Part shown: positions 21,402 through 31,732 of the stretch, piece by piece
How the letters are laid out: each line of letters opens with the position of its first letter
How positions within the stretch are numbered: the first letter of the stretch is position 1
The notes under the pieces: generated by a model
Database searches by the model: none
Seen by the model: only the letters and a program-made list of their open reading frames with translations
What the model was told of the DNA's origin: nothing
Position numbers and translations under genes: made by a program
Assembly (NCBI GenBank): GCA_963920635.1
Contig: OY987306.1
Span: forward strand, 11,736,001-11,800,000
Direction: 5' to 3'
From: Pseudeuparius sepicola
Taxonomy: Eukaryota > Arthropoda > Insecta > Coleoptera > Anthribidae
Length of the DNA stretch: 64,000 nucleotides

Positions 21402-22085
21402 TTATATATAGAAAGAATCGCCCAGATTACAAAATATCGACACCATAGTAGAGCATGATTTCGAAATCAACCAGTCATAGTTACACCTTTTCCAGCGCGT
21501 GCAGACGTGTTGGAAAATAACTTCTGAGAAAAAAGCAATATTTATTTTCTCAACTTCCATTTCCTCGATAATTTCCTTGATTTTTGAGAAGAGTTTCTTG
21601 TACGTGACCTCGCTTTTATTGGCCAAAAAACAAAACATCACTGGAACAGTTATGCCTCTATGTTCAGCATGTATTGAATACAATTGTTGAAAAAATTTGG
21701 GGATGACTTTGAATGTGCCGTCCATATACCATATTTTACTTTTACGGAGAATGTCACAATTTTTTTTGGTGCCGAAAATAAGAAACCTTTCTTCGTGCTG
21801 ACCATCATCGTATAGAAGAAATGTTTCGTCCTTCTCCGTTTTTTGGTATACATCTGGTATCACGATATCTATGAGGTTCTGGAATCCGGTGGGTACGTTG
21901 TTTTCTCTTGATCGGGCGTTTCTTAAGGTCCGTTTTAACGAATCTCTTCGGGGCATCTCACCTGCTGACGCCATGTTCACATTTTTACAACACTCAGAAA
22001 TTATTAAGTGGGGTGGGTCCATAGTCGTTCTTGCTTTTTCTTTTGCCGCGTTAACTATCTTCTTGGAGAAACATAAACCCACCAC
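21402..22085 (-). pseudogene. MULE transposase domain segment
   Basis: Minus-strand frame of 227 codons. The linker KIVNAAKEKARTTMDPP leads into the MULE catalytic core: FLIFGTKKNCDILRKS, then WYMDGTFKVIPKFFQQLYSI with the first catalytic Asp, and PVMFCFLANKSEVTYKKLF. The C-terminal part from about 21480 loses similarity (HVCTRWKRC) and the remaining catalytic residues are not seen, so it is truncated. At its start the gene jumps from a remnant of the FLYWCH opening (GGTGGGTTTATGT) straight to the linker, an internal deletion of about 150 bases compared with the plus-strand copy at 22355. Confidence 0.75.
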
Positions 22086-22354
22086 CTGATAAGTTTGCAG
22101 GGTGGGAGTTTTACGTAGATAATCCTAATACTTGAATAAATTATTACGATGATCAAAGAATTAGCACATACTACAGAAACATTGTGTAGCTAGGTTTTCT
22201 CGGCTGGTATTTTCATTATTTATAAAAAAAGGTAGAATGTCAGGAGAAGTCATAGTTGCTCCTAGTTACTAAATAAATATATTATTATTGTTAGTTACGT
22301 GCATTTGTAAAAAATCATATCCAGACCAAATCATCACTATCGACTCCTTGAATT

Positions 22355-22705
22355 ATGGATTTTGAATATATCCAGAGCCAAAAGGGTAAAACAAAGTTAT
22401 CATGTGGTGGGTTTATGTATCTCCGAGATAAGGTAACTGGCGACCGGCAATATTGGAAATGTGAATTGTATTACAAAAAAAAATGCCCAGCTCGTATTAT
22501 CACGAAAAGCAAAGAAAATATCCGAGAAAGCAATCGTGATCATAATCATCCAGGAAATGCTGCAAAAATAAAAATCCAGAAGATAGTTAACGCGGCAAAA
22601 GAAAAAGCAAGAACGACTATGGACCCACCCCACTTAATAATTTCTGAGTGTTGTAAAAATGTGAACATGGCGTCAGCAGGTGAGATGCCCCGAAGAGATT
22701 CGTAA
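22355..22705 (+). pseudogene. FLYWCH zinc-finger segment of a MULE transposase
   Basis: A 116-codon frame beginning MDFEYIQSQKGKTKLSCGG. FLYWCH pattern: GGFMYLRDK, QYWKCELYYKKKCPARI with two Cys, then DHNHPG with the His pair. Its linker KIVNAAKEKARTTMDPP is repeated, inverted, in the MULE segment at 21946-22066. The frame ends directly in the right terminal repeat, so the catalytic part was deleted. In this family FLYWCH binds the terminal repeats or host DNA. The pair looks like two deletion derivatives joined head to head. Confidence 0.75.
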
Positions 22706-23959
22706 AATTGTAAAAGCCATTCTCTTATTTCTAATTGCGATATATCTTCCATTTCGACATTTTGGTTTTTCGTTATTTAGTGTTTCGATATTTTCTGAAG
22801 TCGGTATTTTGTGTAGTCGGTATCTTGTGTATTCGATATTTATTCCTCTTTGATAATTTCCGTTTCGATTTTTTAGGTAGTCGGTATTTTGTGTATTCGA
22901 TATTTTTTCCGCGGCATATATTTGCTTTTCGATGTTTTGTGTTCGATATTTTTACATCCGATATTTTTACATTTGATATTTTTTCCTAAACCCAGAACAA
23001 ATGAGCCTTTTTCACTAGATTGAATCGTTGTTGTCACTCAACATTTCAAGTTTGGTAATTTGTATGATTCAAAAGAAAGAACATATTCAGTATTTTCGTC
23101 CAGATTTGCCCTGTTGCCTTAATTATGATCAACATTTCCAATATTAAGGCAGCTGTTTGTCATCCATTCGAAATTTGAAATATGAAATTTTTCGACAACT
23201 GAAAAACGTGAGAACCAGATACAGTAGCAGGACGTTGACAACAACGCAAAAATTAAAGCAATCGGGTTTTAGGGGCATGATATCATTTCGCCCCCATCAG
23301 AATATCTCCAAAAATAAAGATCTTATGGATTTGTACAAATTATAAAAGTTATTATTAAAATGATCAACCTACGATTTATAAAGACGAGTATAATAGTTAT
23401 TCTTGACAACTTCCTACTGATAAATTAACAATAATCTTTAAAAACACTACGACTTCCATGGCAATTGCGATGAACAAAAAATGAAGAATATTTTTTTTAA
23501 CGGAAGATAATAAATATTTTCTCACAAATTAGGGCTTTCACAGAAGTGAGCGTTTTAAGAGCGTTTTAAGTTTGTTAGCAGACGAAAAAGTGGGTCTAGG
23601 TTTTTGAAATTTTGCACGCCTACTCAGTTTTTAATTCTGAACAACTTTCCTTAACAACATTTTGCCATAAAACCTACAAAAAGGATTTCTAGATTCGAAA
23701 AATCATGTCTTGGAAATTTTGAAAAAGCTAATTTTTTGCACCAGTAAAGTGCCCTTTTATAACCAAAATGGTTATGTTTGAGCGCCAGAAGCTTGAACTA
23801 TTTAGTGGTTAAATAAAGAGCACATTTTTCTATTTACAATCTATTTACAATTTGAAATCGTACATAAAAATGTTTACAACAAAGTTGGTAATTTAGCAGT
23901 AAATGTTATGGTTTACACTTAGGATTTATTACTGTTGAAAAGTAAAGAAAATGTGAAAA

Positions 23960-24109
23960 ATGTCCGATCTTAAAAATACAAAATCAGAGATGTTCGACAA
24001 CACTAATAGCACGAAAAGTCCACGTGAGCAATTAAAGTCTTATTTACGAGCACTTCAAAAATTTGGACTATTGGATCTCATAGAGTACCTTGAAACCTTC
24101 CCAAATTAA
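23960..24109 (+). CDS. Short hypothetical ORF, 49 aa
   Basis: ATG at 23960 opens MSDLKNTKSEMFDNTNSTKS and ends LRALQKFGLLDLIEYLETFPN-type amphipathic sequence before TAA at 24107. It sits just inside the left inverted repeat at 23560. Its composition is protein-like and the ATG context (AAAAATG) is acceptable, but there is no recognisable family. It might be the first exon of the element's gene with the rest lost to the insert that follows. Low confidence. Confidence 0.25.
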   Translation: MSDLKNTKSEMFDNTNSTKSPREQLKSYLRALQKFGLLDLIEYLETFPN

Positions 24110-25560
24110 AGCTGAGTAGTGGCCACCAACGCTCCAAGCTCCTTTTTCGTGGATTAGGACCTCGGCTAGGCCTCGAGACTCGAGCGGGTCGTGGGTGTCC
24201 GAGCTGGTGCTGGAAGGTGTGCTGACTACTCTAAGCCGGGTTGTAAGGTTGGTGTGCTGGTACTTAGTCTGCCACTGTCTCGCTTACATGCCTCGCTCAC
24301 GTACCGGAGTGCATGTAACAGAAAATACAACGAACAGTCTCCGAAAACACTGCAGTCGAAAAATCGATGCTTTTACAAGGTTCGTGTTACCTAAGTTACT
24401 TAACAATAGCTATATAAAAGAAATTATGAGCAATCTGTACAGATTCGTGACTTAAAGTTTACTTATACTTGACCTTATAATCTCAAGATAAATTACGAGA
24501 CGTAACTTTGATTTAATGACCCCTGACTATGAAATAAATTAAAAATTGATAACCAAAATGACCAATTATCTTGACTAAACCTGTCTTATAAATTTACTGT
24601 ACAATATTTACAAAATAAAAGGTAACATTAATAAAACATAAATAGTTTGGCGACTCCCCCAGTCGATACCGAAACACAAGATGAAAAATATAACAGCCCG
24701 AAAGCTAGATAACAAAAGAAAAAGAAAACGTGGAAGAGTCCACGTCAGTCTCGGGCAACTTAAGGGTTCGTTTCACTACGTTTGTGCTAATAAACAAAAA
24801 TATGCAACCAATTTATGACCACAACCTACTGCATGTAACCCACAGAGAAAAGGGGCAACAGGTCTAGGTGAGAGTAGCTCAAGAAGTCGTCAAAGTGACG
24901 TTATTAATAAAAAATTATTAAAAATTGAGCGGCTACTCACCCAGACTGTGCTACCAGGGGTCCTCTCCGTGGTTCCACCTGCAGCAGATCGCCGTCGAAA
25001 CCCGAAAAATGCGTGGAATCGTCACTCCACACCTCAATACACGTGGTCTCAGCACATGTAATAAAAAACAGAAAAAACCCAAATTAGCACCGCGAAAATA
25101 TATGCACACCACGTACAAAACCACTTAAGCCGTCCGTAAGGCTGAAAGTTAGGTTTTGAAAGGAGTTTTCACACGGAAATCTTCTAGACAGAAAATCAAA
25201 ACCGAACTTTCACCTGACGTGAGATCACCACGAGTCGTCGCTAGGGAAGTGGGGCGATTCTTGTTGCCCGTTCTTTTTATAACCTCGCCTGCCAAATGAT
25301 GACGATTTCCGTTTCCAGAACGAATTGGAAGGTTTGGGGAGTCAAATCCATAAAAAAAAACAATCGGAAGTCGCCATTTAGGACGACGATGGCAGGCCAG
25401 GGTGTAAACTGTCAATTCTGTCAAACTTTTATCACTGATATTAGACTAGTAGAAACGTCGGAAACAAAGAGTGACGTTAGTACACGGAACAACCGTGGCG
25501 CGCGAGTCAATCGTAAACTGAATAAAGTGAATATTATCTCTATAATTAAAGTCAGGCAGT
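24110..25560. other. GC-richer insert, possible LTR/leader fragment
   Basis: Distinct composition from its surroundings. TTTGGCGACTCCCCCAGTCG near 24649-24668 resembles the TGGCG-type primer-binding site that follows a 5' LTR. If so, the LTR would be about 24115-24650, with TATATAAAAG near 24410 and several AATAAA signals. No second LTR and no gag or pol was found. Frames at 24191-24455 and 24925-25562 show no motif. Confidence 0.3.
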
Positions 25561-26050
25561 GATTACAACAATGTAATTGTTTTAGTAATACATACCTTCA
25601 ATCGACTAATAAAATTTAAACATTTTTGCAACCGCACATACCCTTTAATAAACAATTTGTTTGGTAACAACAAGGTAGGCAACTTGTTATGCATCCGCTT
25701 GTATAGGTGGTTGCAGATAGCAGGGCAACATTTTTTAAAATCGGTAGGTGTATACGGGGTGTGATGAATTAATAAGAATTAAATAACGCATTTAAACGCT
25801 GTAACGGAAATTAGATAAAATTTTCGTTACACTTTATGTAGGTTTTATGACAAAATGTTATTGAGGAAAGTTATTCAGAATTAAAAACTGAGTAGATGTG
25901 CAAAATTTAAAAGCCTACACCTACTTTCATTTTCTTCTGCTAAAAAATTTAATACAATATACAAAAATAATTAATTTTTCAAAAAGAGTACATTTTTCGA
26001 AAAAAGTCAAGAATACTTTTTTCTTAGAATTAATTGGAAAATTTAGTTAA

Positions 26051-26314
26051 GGCACAGAAAATATATTCAGAACAGAGAGCTCCTAAATGACCGTTTTCAA
26101 ATGGACTCCAACTTTGAAGCTTAATATTTTCCAAATGCATTGATATTGAGGTACACTATTAAATGTTGGCTAATCTACGAATTGGGAAGATTATATTTTG
26201 GGAAAATATCATTTCCTAAGAAATGCAATCTGCTTGTTTTTGAAGTCTGTAGTTGGAGTCCATTTGACAGGTATTGTTAAGGAGCTTTCTGTTGTGGAAC
26301 TATATTTTCTGTGG
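26051..26314. mobile_element. 264-bp MITE flanked by TTAA (piggyBac-like)
   Basis: TTAA at 26047-26050 and 26315-26318. Ends GGCACAGAAAATATA and the inverted TATATTTTCTGTGG, with arms continuing through GAGCTCC/GGAGCTT and CAAATGGACTCCAAC/GTTGGAGTCCATTTG. TTAA duplication is the piggyBac hallmark. Non-coding. Confidence 0.6.
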
Positions 26315-26689
26315 TTAAGGCAGAAAAAATATTGAATGAAAATATAAAGAAACTATCCGATAATCGTTGCACTTTTGTACACAGGCTCCAGGACTAATAT
26401 CATGTCTTATAAATAATAAAATCTGTTTTTGGAAAACCTGCTTAAACTTAAACCCGGCTTGCCAAAATACGGCTTAAAATGTTTTTTCAAAGTGTACCAC
26501 ATCCTCTTTAATTTTTACGCCTAATTCAGAATCGTCACAGTATTACCATTTTCTACAACGGTCGGAGTCTTTAACAGATAATTTGAAAAAAGTAGGCCGG
26601 GGTAATTCCGACTGTATTTGGTATTTGTTTATTTACAGATATAGAAGATTCTACCACGGAACACTGACTTCACCAGCATCCAATAATAT

Positions 26690-26800
26690 CACAGAAAATC
26701 TACTAGTAGATAGTAGATTTTCTTTCTATCTACTAGTAGATAGTAGATTTTCTTCGATATTATTGGATTATTATTGGATTGGATCTACTAGTAGATTTTC
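26690..26800. repeat. Cluster of ATCTACTAGTAGAT palindromes
   Basis: Several copies of CTACTAGTAGATAGTAGATT and shorter ACTAGTAGATTTTCT units, direct and palindromic, in 110 bases. Probably a small tandem/hairpin expansion. Confidence 0.6.
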
Positions 26801-26849
26801 TGTGATAATATATCATATATATTATCATCAAAGACTTTATTAAAAAGGT

Positions 26850-28224
26850 TAAGTGTTAATAATAAAAAATTGAATTAAGTGGATAAAGTTTATCCTACCT
26901 TTGGACTATTTTAACGCTGGTAACAATAATTATTAATAAAAAGATTTTTGAAATGACATGATCACAGTTTTTTGATAATATATTTAACTATTAATTATTT
27001 ATTTAATTAAATTTTAAAAGATATTTACAAATACTCAAATACATAAACTAAGAACCACCATATTCTTATAATGTATCTTGGATTATCACAACGCTCGCTA
27101 TAGTAACAGTGAAAATACATACGGACGCCTTTACCATGCAGATACAACCGCGTGCCTAGCGAATTTCAACCATTCTCACATCTCGGCGTCAGAGCGCGGT
27201 CGTCACGACATTATGCTTTTACATTTTACAGTTTTTTGACGGAAATACTCATCGGATTTTTCATCACAAAGGAGCCCTTTAATCCTTGATTAACAACGTT
27301 TATAGAAAGTTTTTTTCATTAGAATGAGCATTATTGAGTTATCTCGGTGTAAATGATATTGCAATTTTGATGTTTCAGGGTGAGCCCTTTTATATTAAGG
27401 AACTCCATATAAGGCCATGTTGCACACATAATTTAAAATTAAAAATAAAATACTTCTTGGAATTTTGGAACAAAACTTTTGCAAATGGTTAAACATGTTG
27501 CGTAGATGTAAATTAAGCAAAAAAATAGCGTTTTTTGAAAAACACCCCTTACTACCCCCTGCACTCCACGATTTTTTGACGACCAGGCAATTTTGCTTTC
27601 TTAAGGCGTAAGGATTGATGTAAGATAGGTTTTATATTTTAGCAATAAAGTGCAAACGGAATTACACGATAGGATTATTTTTAAACTCCACTATAAACAC
27701 AAGTGGTGGTCGCGAAGGACATTATTCCGATTTCGGAAACCAAATCAACACAACAACAACAATAAACAGATCCAACAGTGTAACAACGTTTAACAACCAC
27801 AATAACACAAACACGACAACAACAAAAATACGTAACAACAAAGAGCAATCCGTAAAAAGGTGCCTGACCCCGATAATCGAAAGCAAACGAGGCAGCTGTT
27901 TGTAGATACCACAGATGACGTAACTGAAAAAGTCATCAACAAAGGGGAAACGGTTGGTTAGGGGAAAACCGTAGGTGGGGGGGCATAAAACGTGGGTCAG
28001 GTCAGGAACCTGTAAATTATTACAGATTCCATGACCGATGCTGCTTTAGTTGAACAGTCATCACTTAGATGGTGCTCTGGTATGTAGAGATGCTAATGAG
28101 CTCCAGGGAAACCAATTTTAGTCGTTTACCCCCACTTGGTGGGATATCTTCTCGAATATCATGATCTTTGCTTGTACCTAATACCTACATGAAATTTAAA
28201 ATGTAACAATAAAATTATTGACAG
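26850..28224. other. No recognisable gene; CAA-rich tract
   Basis: Contains a CAA/AAC-rich low-complexity stretch at about 27740-27850. The 5' exon(s) of the transposase at 28225, including its helix-turn-helix, should lie in this interval or have been lost. I could not identify them. Confidence 0.4.
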
Positions 28225-29109
28225 GCATGGAGGATTCTACGAGAAAATGGCCTTTACGCTTATCACATACAAAAGGTCCAAGCACTAGAACCAAATGATT
28301 TTCCGGTGAGAATGGCATACTGCACTTGGCTACGTGATCGAATCGCCCAAGACCCAAACTTTGTTTTCAACATTCTTTGGACTGACGAATGCTGCTTCAC
28401 ACGTGCTGGGGTTTTAAACACGTATGTACATTTTTACTTACTTAGCTTTTTCTCTTCCATTATTCTCTTTTTCATTTATTATAAAATTGGCTTTGTAAAT
28501 CCTAAAGCATTCGCCAAAATTGTGAATATTTATAATTTCTGTTTTTTTTTTAGACACAACAGTCACATTTGGTCCGATGAAAACCCGCATGCTGTTCGGC
28601 AGTTTAATTTCCAACGTCAGTTTTCCATCAATGTTTGGGCAGGAGTTTATGGAGATCGCTTAATTGGACCATACATTCTACCGGAAAATTTAAACGCTGA
28701 ACGATACTTGGATTTTCTGAGAAATGTTTTGTTTGATAATTTGCCATTACAAGTACTGCGTGACATGTGGTTTATGCACGATGGTGCACCAGCACATTTT
28801 GCGAGACCTGTTCGTGCACTTTTAGATGACCAATGCCCCAACCGTTGGATCGGACGAGAAGGGCCCATTGGATGGCCGCCTCGATCATCAGACTTGAATC
28901 CAATGGATTTTTGTATTTGGAGATACATGAAGGCGATTGTGTACAAACAGGAAATCGACAACGAGCAGCAGTTACGTGAACGAATTGAAGGTGCAGCTGA
29001 TCAAATCCGGAATAATCATGAACTTTTTGCACGTATCCGGACTTCTTTAATTAACCGACTGAATTTGTGCATCGAGGTTAACGGCCGCCTCTTTGAACAG
29101 CTACTGTAG
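28225..29109 (+). CDS. Tc1/mariner-type transposase with an intron
   Basis: DDE transposase. An exon begins after TTATTGACAG at 28224 with WRILRENGLYAYHIQKVQAL and continues NILWTDECCFTRAGV (first catalytic Asp). An intron at 28422-28553 (GTATGT...TTTTTTTTAG) is 132 bases with no stop, so the unspliced frame is also open; splicing joins LNT to HNSHIWSDENPH. Then INVWAGVYGDRLIGPYILP, FMHDGAPAHFARPV (second Asp) and WPPRSSDLNPMDF (third Asp, about 36 residues later). It stops at 29107-29109 after RLFEQLL. The 5' HTH part is not found nearby; a related HTH is at 16049. All three catalytic Asp are retained. An alternative start at 28306 lacks the beginning of the domain. Confidence 0.75.
   Translation, partial: AWRILRENGLYAYHIQKVQALEPNDFPVRMAYCTWLRDRIAQDPNFVFNILWTDECCFTRAGVLNTYVHFYLLSFFSSIILFFIYYKIGFVNPKAFAKIVNIYNFCFFFRHNSHIWSDENPHAVRQFNFQRQFSINVWAGVYGDRLIGPYILPENLNAERYLDFLRNVLFDNLPLQVLRDMWFMHDGAPAHFARPVRALLDDQCPNRWIGREGPIGWPPRSSDLNPMDFCIWRYMKAIVYKQEIDNEQQLRERIEGAADQIRNNHELFARIRTSLINRLNLCIEVNGRLFEQLL
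28422..28553 (+). other. Stop-free spliceosomal intron in the transposase
   Basis: GT at 28422, long polypyrimidine tract and AG at 28552-28553. Its removal restores the family-typical spacing between RAG and the WSDENPH motif; retaining it adds 44 hydrophobic, Phe/Ile-rich residues. Its length is a multiple of three. Confidence 0.65.
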
Positions 29110-29775
29110 TGCTTTGCATGTGCAATGTGTGCTAGTGCAGTTGTGTTTTTTGGTTACCCTTCGGGGTTTTCTTGGCGGAGGGGATCCACCTCGTCGTGGT
29201 CGTCAGGCCGAGTACCTCGCTTCAAACAATAGGAATGGCAGAGGGAAACCAAGAGGTCCCCAACAGATTTAGAAAATGTGAATGTAGTGTTGTGTGACTT
29301 TTAATGTAAAAAAGCAAGGAAACAGAAAATGGTGCAATATTCAATCCTGGAAATGTCAGTAAGGTAGGTGTTTCATGGGCATTCTACATGTTCCTTAGAG
29401 AGTAATCGTTTTCAAAAGGAAATCGAAATTTTGTGGTGAATCCTCGGATAAATTGATAGACATGGCAACGCCGCGCTATTTCATTACCTGTCACTACCAT
29501 TGACATACGCGAATTTTTAAGACACGTCAGGCGGGCGTCCATAGGCGGTGTTCCTTGAGGGGTTTTAAACAATTTGAAAAAAAATTTTGGCTTAAGACAA
29601 ATGTTAGAAAATTTTTGAAAATTTATTTTGGCATGTCTAATTTTTCTTTATCTACCATAAATTTTGTTGTATTAAGTGATAGTTTATCCTGTATATGGTG
29701 ATAATTATGATTTTCTCGAGGAATAGTGTCTTGATTTTTCTGCTTTTTTAACTCTTATTACTGATCTGTGCAATA
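29110..29775. other. No recognisable gene
   Basis: Immediately downstream of the transposase stop. It would include its 3' UTR (GGTTACCCTTCGGGG hairpin-like stretch at about 29152). A short minus frame at 29384-29572 has no motif. Confidence 0.4.
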
Positions 29776-29850
29776 ATGATTTTTAAGTGTTCGATACCAG
29801 GTTGTACTAATACAAACAAGACTGTGAAACTACATAATTTACCAAAGGAG
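29776..29850 (+). pseudogene. THAP-domain exon 1 (P-element/THAP9-like gene)
   Basis: ATG then IFKCSIPGCTNTNKTVKLHN and LPKE: the opening of a THAP zinc finger, with the first two Cys ligands (C-x4-C) and the KLH.LPK signature. It ends GGAG|GTAATA, a usable splice donor, after 25 codons in phase 0. The matching second exon lies at 34168 in the same phase. THAP fingers bind DNA at the ends of P elements and occur in THAP9-like domesticated transposases. By itself this exon is intact; the second is damaged. Confidence 0.55.
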
Positions 29851-29861
29851 GTAATAATAAG

Positions 29862-30186
29862 GGTAATTATTTCCAATGGTGTAACCCACCCCTGATTTTC
29901 TTGAAATTTTGGCTACTTTCCTATATCCACGATCCCTGAACACGAATCTGGCCTTGGTTTTTCCCGGTCGGACGTAGTTTCCGAGAAGATGATTTTTCAA
30001 ATTTCCTTTTGGCACCCCGTATTTCACGACGATATTTATTATTATAATCCGGATGAATTTTTACTGTACGCAGCTCAAACTGATCACCACACTGTTTTGC
30101 ACCTTTCGCAACATCGACACTTCGCGAAAACCCACGGAAAATTTCGAGAAAACCAGGGGTGGGTTACTCCATTGGAAATAATTACC
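29862..30186. mobile_element. 325-bp MITE with 5-bp target duplication
   Basis: Terminal repeats of about 48 bases start GGTAATTATTTCCAATGG and run through AACCCACCCCTG; the right end is the reverse complement. Flanked by ATAAG at 29857-29861 and 30187-30191. It lies 11 bases after the THAP exon 1 splice donor. Related arms occur at 13128-13520, so this is a multi-copy family. Confidence 0.7.
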
Positions 30187-31289
30187 ATAAGTTTCCCTAA
30201 TATTACTTTTAAGTTTAAGTGATAAAAAATATGTATGTATTTGCAATTTTCATAATAATATGCCTTATTAGGTGCCCTCTATAAATAATTAATAATAGAA
30301 TAAAGAACAAGGGATTAAATGCGAAATGGTTTTATTATAGGTGCAAACTTTAGTAGACATCGGGTTTCAAACTGAAAAAACTATAAATTTCCATCAATAA
30401 AATTTAGAGATTTATATAATTAAAAAGCTTATTGTAATAATTACTAAATTTTAATCTTATATAGGTATCTACGATATGAAAGATAATTAATAGTACATAA
30501 GGATTCATCTACTAAAAAATCCAAGTGAGCGGGAATTTTGCAGACATCTTTACTTTTATATTACTAACTCGATTACTAATATGTAATTTTTATTCCTTAT
30601 ATAGTTATCTTACTAATTATAGTCTCTGCTTGGAAAGAGCCACAAAAAACAAAATATTTAAATATCGTCAGAAATTTCTTTGTGGCGCAAACAGATCCAT
30701 TTAATCTTTAATTTAAGTAACAAAATATTGAAAATATATAACAAAGATCAAACATGATACACGATATATAATTTAAAAGGGGTTTTAATTGCACAGAACA
30801 CCAGGTATTGGTTTTATTTTTATTACTCTTACTGATGGTAATGGATCCTTAATCAGCCAGTTATAAGGTATAAGATGTGAAAGTTACTAAAAAATTGGCG
30901 GGGAATTTAAAATTCGGTTAAACTGTTCAACTCGACCACCTGGACAAGTTGCTTAATGGCATGACCGCCAAACGTTGACTGACTGGTAAATGACCGGTAA
31001 TTGACCGGTCAAGATGACTGACCAGTTAATAATGTGTCAAAAGTCCCACCAATATCTCACTTGCGTTTCAAGTTATCCAAGGTCAAATGTCACAAAATCG
31101 TTTTTTGTGAATATTGTGCTCTCTGTATGTCATGACTTTTTTGGTTATTATAGAAAATAAAGATTACAAAATGCTCTTCAAAAAATGTTATATACATAAT
31201 ATTTTCCGTAAAACCAACCGTTTTCACAATATATATGCCAAGAAAACACAGGGTAGCAGTGCATTCGTTTACACCACCTCAGAGGTGAG

Positions 31290-31720
31290 CTGCAAGGCAT
31301 GTCCAGATTCTCGTCGTCTGTCCCCTCAATTGACACTTCCTTCTCTTCTATCTTGTGACTACTTTTTTCCACAACATTTCCTTTTCCTTTTGTTATATTT
31401 TGTGCCAAGAGGTCAACGGAATCAAACTCATTATACTCTTCATCCTGAATATATTCTTCGGTAGGGCTATCGACATTTGCATTGTGACATGATTGATCAT
31501 GGACTACAAAGTATTGAACATGACGGTACAACTTTTCTGCACCCGCAATTGTGTGCAATTTGTGTCCATCCTTTAGTGCAGTTGCAAAAAATACTATTTA
31601 AAATTAGTAAATCTGGATCAGGTGGCAATAAAGTCCTAATGGGCTCCAAAACATTATTATTTATCGTCCATCCCCATTTTCAGGTTTTAAATCATTACCA
31701 AGCCAATTCTGTACTGTAAT
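31290..31720 (-). pseudogene. Cys-rich (CXC-like) C-terminal tail of the Academ-like protein
   Basis: The minus strand reads NNNVLEPIRTLLPPDPDLLI, then in another frame IFCNCTKGW and HNCGCRKVVPSCSILC. This C-x-C ... C-x-C-R-x-x ... C pattern resembles tesmin/CXC or Cys8 fingers and follows the nuclease in related insect proteins. After another frame change an acidic tail follows (NVDSPTEEYIQDEEYNEFD). Frameshifts make it a pseudogene. A second, independent coding fragment of the same kind is at 40358-40650. Confidence 0.55.
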
Positions 31721-31732
31721 ACACTCGAATTA

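Larger units (their letters stand above)
21078..22993. mobile_element. FLYWCH/MULE DNA transposon with 9-bp target duplication
   Basis: Ends GGGTTTAGGAAAAAATATC and its inverse, flanked by AGAACAAAT at 21069-21077 and 22994-23002, a perfect 9-bp duplication as made by Mutator-like (MULE) elements. The terminal repeats of about 250 bases (21078-21340 and 22735-22993) consist of degenerate units of the form AAAATATCGAA. Inside, a FLYWCH segment reads rightward and a MULE transposase segment reads leftward, sharing an inverted stretch of about 125 bases. It cannot encode a whole transposase. Confidence 0.85.
23560..25965. repeat. Inverted repeat pair bounding 2.4 kb
   Basis: Left arm about 23560-23685, right arm about 25843-25965, inverted, sharing ACTCAGTTTTTAATTCTGAA and CATAAAACCTACA. 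Probably terminal or subterminal repeats of a DNA transposon or a foldback. Between them lies a GC-richer insert at about 24110-25560 unlike the arms. No transposase was recognised. Confidence 0.5.

Noticed and set aside
21078..22993. Repeated ATCGAA-type units considered as a CRISPR array or satellite
   Set aside because: Units are irregular, very short and lie only in the two terminal repeats of a transposon with 9-bp flanks.
24191..24455. Two overlapping plus-strand frames in GC-rich sequence
   Set aside because: Open in two frames because of composition; no motif; more likely LTR or leader sequence.
31114..31464. 116-codon plus-strand frame
   Set aside because: It lies antisense to the Cys-rich tail and acidic region of the nuclease pseudogene, whose reading matches a known protein type.
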